The notes beneath the pieces were generated by a model, which saw nothing but the letters and a program-made list of their open reading frames with translations, did not search any database and had not been told where the DNA came from. Positions 59,261 to 64,000 of a DNA stretch of 64,000 bases are shown here, piece after piece. This DNA comes from F23-B02 sp963625685 (lineage in GTDB: Bacteria > Bacillota > Clostridia > Oscillospirales > Oscillospiraceae): assembly GCA_963625685.1 (NCBI GenBank), contig CAVFTR010000008.1:1-64000 (forward strand). Reading direction: 5' to 3'. The translations under genes and the position numbers were made by a program. The number at the start of each line of letters is the position of its first letter. The first letter of the stretch is position 1.

Positions 59261-61528
59261 ATGAACAGAAAACTCATAAGCATTCTTCTGGTCATCGTCA
59301 TGATAGCGGGGCTCTTCCCCGCTGCGGTGCTGGCCGAAGATACAACGGCATCCGAAGCTCCGTATGAAGCCGGTCCCGCAGGCAAAGAAGACGTTGCCGT
59401 AATGGTGTACGGCAAGAGCATTTCCGATCTTGTCTGTAAGGATAATTATACTCTTGATAACTTTTCCGATGCTCTTAAAAATGAGCTGAAGGGATATCTT
59501 GCAAACGAAAAGCTGCCCGAGGTCGAGATGTATCTCGTAAACAACGAGGGTCAAGGCTATAAGCTCACGCAGGAGGGCAAGCCGAAGGACGCGGCGTTTC
59601 TGTCGTCATTCAAGTTTGAAGCCAGCGGCATTGCTAAGCCGCTCGAGTTGGTTGCCTCTCCTATTCAGTCTCTGTTTGAGTGGCTGTTAAATGACACTCA
59701 AACATACGGTGAGTTCTACAGGATCTACGGTGCATCAAATGTGCCCGAGGGCGATTACACGCTTATGATAAGCAAGATAAGCGGCGACGGCTACAAGCTC
59801 TGGGAGCCTGCAAACGGCAGCTGTACGGTTCATGTGGGCAAGGCCTCTGATAACTTTATAAACAGCAAAATCAACTATGTCGGATATGATATGCCTGTAG
59901 GCAGCTTCAGCGCATCATTTTGGGGTCTTGAACTTGCCTCACTGGAAATCAGCATGCCCGGCGTATTCCTCAAGGCCGAGGACCCCGGCATAAGCTTCAC
60001 CTCCGCTAACTACGGCGGACAGGCCGTGCCCGATGCCGAGTTTGTGCTCGTAAACCGCGACGAGATCGAAAGAATCGTAAAAGCCGCTGCCGTTATGGGT
60101 GAAAACACCTTTACCAACGCAATGGAGAAGATAGGCTCCGACGGCTTTACCTGGAATGAGCTGAGTATCCTCAACAAGCAGCTGCTCGAATGGGACAGCG
60201 AAAATCAGCAGATAAGCATCAACAAGGAGAACGCGCGCAAGCTTCTGGGCACATACTGGGCGCTGGTCGAGGCTTCTGCAAAGGAGCCGATAACCGACTT
60301 CCTCAACGACGAGCCGTATATCCATCTGCCGGCGATACTTCTTGCAACAGCCGATGAAAACGGCATAGTCCGTTTCACCGAGGACAGCAACGTGACGCTC
60401 ATCTGGTCGATGCAGATACTCCTCAAGCTCGGCAATGTCGTCATCGACGAGGTACAGAATGCAGAGCTGCTCGACGGCGTGTTTGAAAACAAAAGCACCG
60501 AGGCACTCGTCAATTTCGCGATCATAGCGGCAAAGTATCTGCTCCAGAAGGGGCTGGATTATTCCAAGGAGCCTGATTTTGCCGAATTCATAAACGACTG
60601 GATATACCCCGTTCTGCAGAACGACAATGTGATGCAGTACGCCAAGGATCTGCTTAAAGATAAGGCGAGCGAGTATGAGGACGTTATAAGCATGCTCCCC
60701 TCGCACGCGATACTCACGCCGAAGATGCCGTCCGGCAGCTACATTCTGTTCCAGTCCGAGGCTCCCTACGGCTATGTGCGCAGCCCGCTGTTTTACACGG
60801 TGCAGCTTAACTGGGATACAACCGGTCAGGATATAAGCAAGTGGTGCTTTGCAAGCGTCGGAAGCTGCGGCATTGTCCTCCCCTACTACGCCGAGGACTG
60901 CTACACTTATCTCAGGGAGTTTGATCTTGCCAAGTCCGTGGATGACATTCTTGACAACATAAGCGGCGGAAGGCTCGACAGCTTCGTCCAGGATATGCTC
61001 AATAATACGACCGACGTGACGTACGCAGCCATCGCTTATCAGAGCTACTACATATACTGGTACATGGGCGGCAAGCTGGTATACGGCTCTCAGGAGGAGC
61101 TTGCTGCTGCTCTGACGGAGTATCTTTACTCCTACGGCCGCACGGCGCAGAACATGATGATATTCGCAAGCAAGGTCATGAAGGACTCCAAGAGCGTTGT
61201 AACCGGCACTATCGACGAAAGCTGGACCTTCTACAGCGTCTCGACGAGCGCAAGGACAAATGCGGCTCTGACCGTTCAGGCGACCATCAAGGGCATTGCC
61301 GGCAGCATCGACACCTCCGGCAGCGAAGCTCTCGGCAATGTGCAGCAGGGTCTTAACGATCTTGCCGATAAGATCGACACCGATAACCGTATCGCTGACA
61401 AAGCAGACGAATTCCTGACCAAGGTCGAGGACAGCGTTGCGGACGCTGCGTCAAAGCTCGCATCCTCCGCTCTGAAGACCGGCATAAAGATAGCCAAGGG
61501 CTTCATCAGCTGGATGTCAAAGAAATAA
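59261..61528 (+). CDS. Large secreted protein with SpaA/prealbumin-like segments
   Basis: A 755-aa exported protein with a Sec signal peptide cleaved after about residue 25 (VLAEDT). Two regions resemble SpaA/prealbumin-like surface domains: VPDAEFVLVNRDEI near 250 and SGSYILFQSEAPYGYVRSPLFYTVQ near 490. There is no LPxTG motif or obvious anchor; the C-terminus is a long helical stretch ending in a basic amphipathic segment. It is monocistronic with a GGAG ribosome site. Its codon use is more AT-rich than its neighbours. Function unknown. Confidence 0.7.
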   Translation: MNRKLISILLVIVMIAGLFPAAVLAEDTTASEAPYEAGPAGKEDVAVMVYGKSISDLVCKDNYTLDNFSDALKNELKGYLANEKLPEVEMYLVNNEGQGYKLTQEGKPKDAAFLSSFKFEASGIAKPLELVASPIQSLFEWLLNDTQTYGEFYRIYGASNVPEGDYTLMISKISGDGYKLWEPANGSCTVHVGKASDNFINSKINYVGYDMPVGSFSASFWGLELASLEISMPGVFLKAEDPGISFTSANYGGQAVPDAEFVLVNRDEIERIVKAAAVMGENTFTNAMEKIGSDGFTWNELSILNKQLLEWDSENQQISINKENARKLLGTYWALVEASAKEPITDFLNDEPYIHLPAILLATADENGIVRFTEDSNVTLIWSMQILLKLGNVVIDEVQNAELLDGVFENKSTEALVNFAIIAAKYLLQKGLDYSKEPDFAEFINDWIYPVLQNDNVMQYAKDLLKDKASEYEDVISMLPSHAILTPKMPSGSYILFQSEAPYGYVRSPLFYTVQLNWDTTGQDISKWCFASVGSCGIVLPYYAEDCYTYLREFDLAKSVDDILDNISGGRLDSFVQDMLNNTTDVTYAAIAYQSYYIYWYMGGKLVYGSQEELAAALTEYLYSYGRTAQNMMIFASKVMKDSKSVVTGTIDESWTFYSVSTSARTNAALTVQATIKGIAGSIDTSGSEALGNVQQGLNDLADKIDTDNRIADKADEFLTKVEDSVADAASKLASSALKTGIKIAKGFISWMSKK

Positions 61529-61560
61529 CACCGGGACAGAGCAAGGCTCTGTGAAACATT

Positions 61561-61612
61561 AAAACGGTTTTAGTAAAGAGCGATATCCGCCTTTGTAAAG
61601 CCGTTTTTTTGC
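61561..61612 (+). terminator. Terminator of the secreted protein gene
   Basis: Imperfect stem (AAAACGG outer arm pairing with CCGTTTTTTT) with a T-run. Confidence 0.65.
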
Positions 61613-61690
61613 TTTATTTCATACAATTTTGCGTATTTGTAATTATTTTGGTCTTTATTAGTCAAAAGGCTGTTTTTGACTTTTATTGCC

Positions 61691-61719
61691 TTGATTTTAA
61701 CGCATCTGCCGGTTATAAT
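61691..61719 (+). promoter_or_regulatory. Promoter of the SCP2-domain gene
   Basis: TTGATT (61691-61696), 17-nt spacer, TATAAT (61714-61719). Confidence 0.8.
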
Positions 61720-61776
61720 GTAAAAGCTTTTTCAGCAGCGCGACCAACAGCGCGCATAATTACAGGAGGAATTATC

Positions 61777-62184
61777 ATGGCAAAAGCTGTTAACCAGGAA
61801 TGGTTTGAGAAACTGTGCGCAGATGTTCTGCCCAAGTTCTCCGAGAAGAAGACCGGCAAGCTCAATACCTTCACCTACACCGAGATATGGACCGAAAACC
61901 CCGACGGCAGCACCTTCTGGTTCTACGTTGACGTTCAGGACAACGTCTGCGTCGAGCACAAGTGCGGCACCGGCGAGGCCAGCGCTCCCGACGCAAGCTT
62001 CACCGTTATAGGACCTTACGCCAACTTCGCAAAGGTCATCACCGGCGAGTGGGACTCCAAGACTCCGCTCATGAAGGGCAAGTTCAAGCTCAAGGGCAAC
62101 CTGCTCGCAGCAGTCGCTCACCTCGGCGTATACGAGAGCCTTATAGATTCCAAGAAGGCTGTCGACTGGGACTACGGCGTCTGA
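61777..62184 (+). CDS. SCP2 sterol-binding-domain protein
   Basis: A 135-aa soluble protein with an SCP2-like lipid-binding fold: helical N-terminus (WFEKLCADVLPKF), strands FWFYVDVQDNVCVEH and ASFTVIGPYANFAKVITGEWD, and the SCP2-typical end LMKGKFKLKGNLLAAVAHLGVYESL. Bacterial members bind acyl chains or other hydrophobic ligands. A strong AGGAGGA ribosome site and promoter suggest high expression. Two small paralogous genes lie next to it on the other strand. Confidence 0.85.
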   Translation: MAKAVNQEWFEKLCADVLPKFSEKKTGKLNTFTYTEIWTENPDGSTFWFYVDVQDNVCVEHKCGTGEASAPDASFTVIGPYANFAKVITGEWDSKTPLMKGKFKLKGNLLAAVAHLGVYESLIDSKKAVDWDYGV

Positions 62185-62204
62185 TATCAGTCATACAGTC
62201 ATAT

Positions 62205-62239
62205 AAAAAGCTCCGATGCATGTGCATCGGAGCTTTTTC
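62205..62239. terminator. Bidirectional terminator
   Basis: AAAAAGCTCCGATGCA with complement, ending in five T on both strands. Confidence 0.9.
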
Positions 62240-62249
62240 ATGTCGGTAT

Positions 62250-62459
62250 TTATTTTGCCTTTATGGCTGCCTCAATGGCCGCTGCCTTGTCGGCAGGAAC
62301 AAGGCCCTTGCTGGTAACAAGATCAAATATCTCGCCGCAGGTCTTCTTGTAGAACAGCTTGAGGGGGTACTTCAGAAGGTTGGGGGCGTACTGCTCGCAC
62401 AGCTCGCGTCCGCCGTTGACCTCGAAAAAGTCCTTAACTGTCATGCTCTTGAAATCCAT
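62250..62459 (-). CDS. Small protein of unknown function, paralogue of 62541-62774
   Basis: A 69-aa protein (MDFKSMTVKDFFEVNGGREL). The ATG at 62459 is preferred because GGAGG lies 7 nt upstream, whereas the ATG at 62465 touches it. It aligns along its length with the next upstream gene: VKDFFEVNGGRELCEQYAPNLLKYPLKLFYK versus GKDFLETYNGVELFKEFTPGIAKLPKLMYK. No family is recognised. The two genes are in tandem and probably an operon. Confidence 0.7.
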   Translation of the reverse strand: MDFKSMTVKDFFEVNGGRELCEQYAPNLLKYPLKLFYKKTCGEIFDLVTSKGLVPADKAAAIEAAIKAK

Positions 62460-62540
62460 AGTCATCCTCCTTGATGTGGCTTATTCAGAAAGCGCGCCGC
62501 CCGCCGGGCAGGGCTTTGAGATACGATTCAATAATTCAGA

Positions 62541-62774
62541 TCATTTATCGCCGTAGCGCTCGTTGAATGCCTTTTCGAGCGCGGCAGCTTCCTCTGCGGT
62601 GCAGCGGCCGAGCTTTATGCAGGTCTCGACAACGTCGCCGGCCTTCTTGTTGTAATAGGGTTTGTACATGAGCTTCGGGAGCTTTGCGATGCCGGGGGTG
62701 AACTCCTTGAAAAGCTCTACGCCGTTATAGGTCTCGAGGAAATCCTTACCGAGAGTGTCTTTAAAAACTGCCAT
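62541..62774 (-). CDS. Small protein of unknown function
   Basis: A 77-aa helical protein (AVFKDTLGKDFLETYNGVELFKEFTPGIAKLPKLMY, then a helix with AEEAAALEKAFNERYG). It has its own promoter (62836-62865) and a GGAG ribosome site. It is paralogous to the downstream 69-aa protein and lies 80 nt before it. Proximity to the SCP2-domain gene suggests related roles, but this is only context. Confidence 0.72.
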   Translation of the reverse strand: MAVFKDTLGKDFLETYNGVELFKEFTPGIAKLPKLMYKPYYNKKAGDVVETCIKLGRCTAEEAAALEKAFNERYGDK

Positions 62775-62835
62775 GATAATTCTCCTTTTTCATTTATACG
62801 CGGACCTTCCCTCTGTCCGCTTTGATGATATGACC

Positions 62836-62865
62836 ATGTTACAACATTTATGTCGCGTTTGTCAA
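62836..62865 (-). promoter_or_regulatory. Promoter of the paralogous small-protein operon
   Basis: Minus-strand TTGACA (62860-62865), 18-nt spacer, TAACAT (62836-62841). Confidence 0.65.
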
Positions 62866-62929
62866 CACCTTGACAGTACCGACGCCCAATTTCGACATAT
62901 TAAACAAATTACGGATTAAAATTTCTCAA

Positions 62930-63517
62930 CTATTTTTTTGCATGGAAATCGCCCTCGGTGCCGCTGAGGAGCCTTCCGATATTGCCGCGGTGCATGAAAA
63001 CGACCAGCGCCGCGGAAAAAACGCACATATACAGCATCGGCGCCGCAGCCTTCGTCAGCACAGCCGCTATCGGCAGCGAAACGGCCGCGCACATCGAGCC
63101 GAGCGATACCTTGCGGGTGGACAGGCTCACGGCGAAAAATACCGCCATGATGATCGCGAACACCCACGGCCCCGTCATTAGGCCGAGAGCCGCGCCGACG
63201 GATACGCCCTTCCCGCCGCGAAACGAAAAATATACGGGAAAGCAGTGGCCGATGATGCAGGCCGCTCCGGCAAGAGCCTCGCCGCTCACGCCGCCGAGTG
63301 CCGAGCCTATGAGCATCGCCGCGACGGTCTTCACCGTGTCCGCCGCAAAGGTCGCAAGGCCGGCCTTCATGCCGTAAACGCGGGCCATATTCGTCGCCCC
63401 GGCGTTGCCGCTGCCCTTTTCGCGCACGTCGCCGCCGTACACGCGCCTTGACAGCGGGATCGACGCGCAGAACGAGCCCAGGAGATATGCTATGAGCGCG
63501 ATAAGAACAAATCTCAT
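62930..63517 (-). CDS. plsY: Glycerol-3-phosphate acyltransferase PlsY
   Basis: A 195-aa membrane acyltransferase that uses acyl-phosphate to make lysophosphatidic acid. The three PlsY motifs are present: GSGNAGATN, the GHCFPVYFSFRGGKGVSV block, and the late HRGNIGRLLSGTE. About five membrane helices. Promoter TTGAAA-16-TATAAT on the minus strand at 63552-63579; GGGAGG ribosome site. Confidence 0.95.
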   Translation of the reverse strand: MRFVLIALIAYLLGSFCASIPLSRRVYGGDVREKGSGNAGATNMARVYGMKAGLATFAADTVKTVAAMLIGSALGGVSGEALAGAACIIGHCFPVYFSFRGGKGVSVGAALGLMTGPWVFAIIMAVFFAVSLSTRKVSLGSMCAAVSLPIAAVLTKAAAPMLYMCVFSAALVVFMHRGNIGRLLSGTEGDFHAKK

Positions 63518-63551
63518 TGCCGCACCTCCCTATATCAAAAATTTCAAGTAT

Positions 63552-63579
63552 ATTATATCAATATTTTTAAGTATTTCAA
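63552..63579 (-). promoter_or_regulatory. Promoter of plsY
   Basis: Minus-strand TTGAAA (63574-63579), 16-nt spacer, TATAAT (63552-63557). Confidence 0.7.
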
Positions 63580-63583
63580 TAGT

Positions 63584-63613
63584 AAAAATGCACAGTCTCG
63601 TACCGTGCATTTT
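63584..63613 (-). terminator. Terminator of the TauE/SafE-like gene
   Basis: AAAATGCAC with complement around a loop of about 11 nt, followed on the minus strand by TTTTT. Confidence 0.8.
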
Positions 63614-63621
63614 GTGATATC

Positions 63622-64000
63622 TTATAAAAATCCCGACATTCTCAGACCGCCGATGAGCATCTTTATGCCGAAGGCCGTTACGAGCACGGCGCTGAGCTTT
63701 ATCATGTATTTCATGTATCTGCGCGGTATCAGCGAGCCGAGAGAGCCGAAAAGCAGCATCAGCGGGACCGTGCCGAGGGCGAAGACGAGCATCACGAGCG
63801 CTCCCCTTCCCGCGCTGCCGCCCGACATCGCGAGCAGCCACATGGCGTACATGGAGCCGCAGGGCATCACGCCGGTAAGAAGCCCCACGATAAGCGGCCG
63901 CGAGGAAAAGCGGCGGCGGGCGCCGGAGGACGCGGTGCAGAAGGAGCTCTGCTGCGGCGCGAGAGCGCGCAGTCCGGGCAGCAGTCCCCACATGTTGACG
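63622..64000 (-). CDS. TauE/SafE (UreH-like) membrane protein, cut by window edge
   Basis: The C-terminal 120-odd residues of a membrane protein; the frame stays open to the window edge, so the ATG at 63993 is probably internal. The visible part has three membrane helices and the motif PLIVGLLTGVMPCGSMYAMWLLAMSGGSAGRGALVMLVFALGTVPLMLLFG, typical of the SafE/UreH_2 and DsbD-like export group often linked to metal or redox handling. The substrate cannot be told. Confidence 0.7.
   Translation of the reverse strand, partial: VNMWGLLPGLRALAPQQSSFCTASSGARRRFSSRPLIVGLLTGVMPCGSMYAMWLLAMSGGSAGRGALVMLVFALGTVPLMLLFGSLGSLIPRRYMKYMIKLSAVLVTAFGIKMLIGGLRMSGFL

Noticed and set aside
57380..59554. 724-aa minus-strand open frame opposite pheT, ireB and the next gene
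   Set aside because: It runs across three genes, two promoters and a terminator on the other strand and has no recognisable motif.

Overview
The window is from a moderately GC-rich member of the Firmicutes, most likely class Clostridia (order Oscillospirales is my guess, not proven). Signs of this: class III fructose-1,6-bisphosphatase, an IreB/UPF0297 protein, two T-box leaders, a TPP riboswitch in front of a ThiW/CytX salvage operon, a trimeric [FeFe]-hydrogenase, an NdoA-type MazF, TspO, and sigma-A promoters of the form TTGACA-17-TATAAT. No rRNA, CRISPR array or intact prophage is visible.

Accessory left end (1-4.1 kb). This stretch is lower in GC and full of small or broken genes: a ParE/RelE-Phd toxin-antitoxin pair, relics of a Tn1549/CTn-like conjugative element (a TopB C-terminus joined to the membrane tail of a DUF4366/CD1107-type protein, a small Cys-rich ORF, and a truncated HTH/zinc-finger gene), and a cassette of a tautomerase, an HD-domain protein and a divergent XRE-cupin regulator. 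The cassette is bracketed by two copies of one 48-bp terminator-like hairpin. A decayed YafQ toxin gene follows. The region ends at a tRNA-Leu(CAA) gene, a plausible former integration site.

Core region A (4.2-17.3 kb): two-component system, YqhQ-type DUF1385 protein, prmC, recA-recX-rimO-pgsA, Cys T-box-cysS, then fbp (opposite strand), an HpcH/HpaI aldolase, tspO and a VTT membrane protein. Between 17.3 and 17.5 kb lies a free-standing non-coding transcription unit with its own promoter and terminator.

Region B (17.5-25 kb): a Crp/Fnr regulator with a NitT/TauT-type ABC importer on the minus strand, and divergently the hydrogenase operon (NuoE-like, NuoF-like and HydA subunits).

Region C (25-40.8 kb): an RsiV-like lipoprotein, threonine ammonia-lyase with RidA, an acetyltransferase, rarD, glyA, an EEP-family phosphatase/nuclease, an SGNH hydrolase, then a minus-strand redox block: rhomboid-like protein, PQQ-propeller protein, flavodoxin-ferredoxin protein, a 909-aa Fe-S/FAD oxidoreductase and HypA. 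A perfect palindrome fills the promoter spacer of the oxidoreductase gene.

Region D (40.9-49.4 kb): rlmB and an 821-aa protein that looks like a catalytically dead P-type ATPase, an EF-G paralogue, pyrimidine-nucleoside phosphorylase, an orphan MazF and a lipoprotein.

Region E (49.5-64 kb): TPP riboswitch plus an unexplained structured leader, thiW-thiM-thiE-HAD-thiD-cytX; Phe T-box-pheS-pheT (PheT carries an unusual insertion); ireB; a large secreted protein; an SCP2-domain protein with two small paralogous proteins; plsY; and a TauE/SafE-like gene cut by the window edge.

Most promising for novelty: the pseudo-P-type ATPase (41685-44150), the structured leader between the TPP terminator and thiW (49719-49939), the solitary ncRNA unit (17320-17500), and the promoter-spacer palindrome at 37291-37320.
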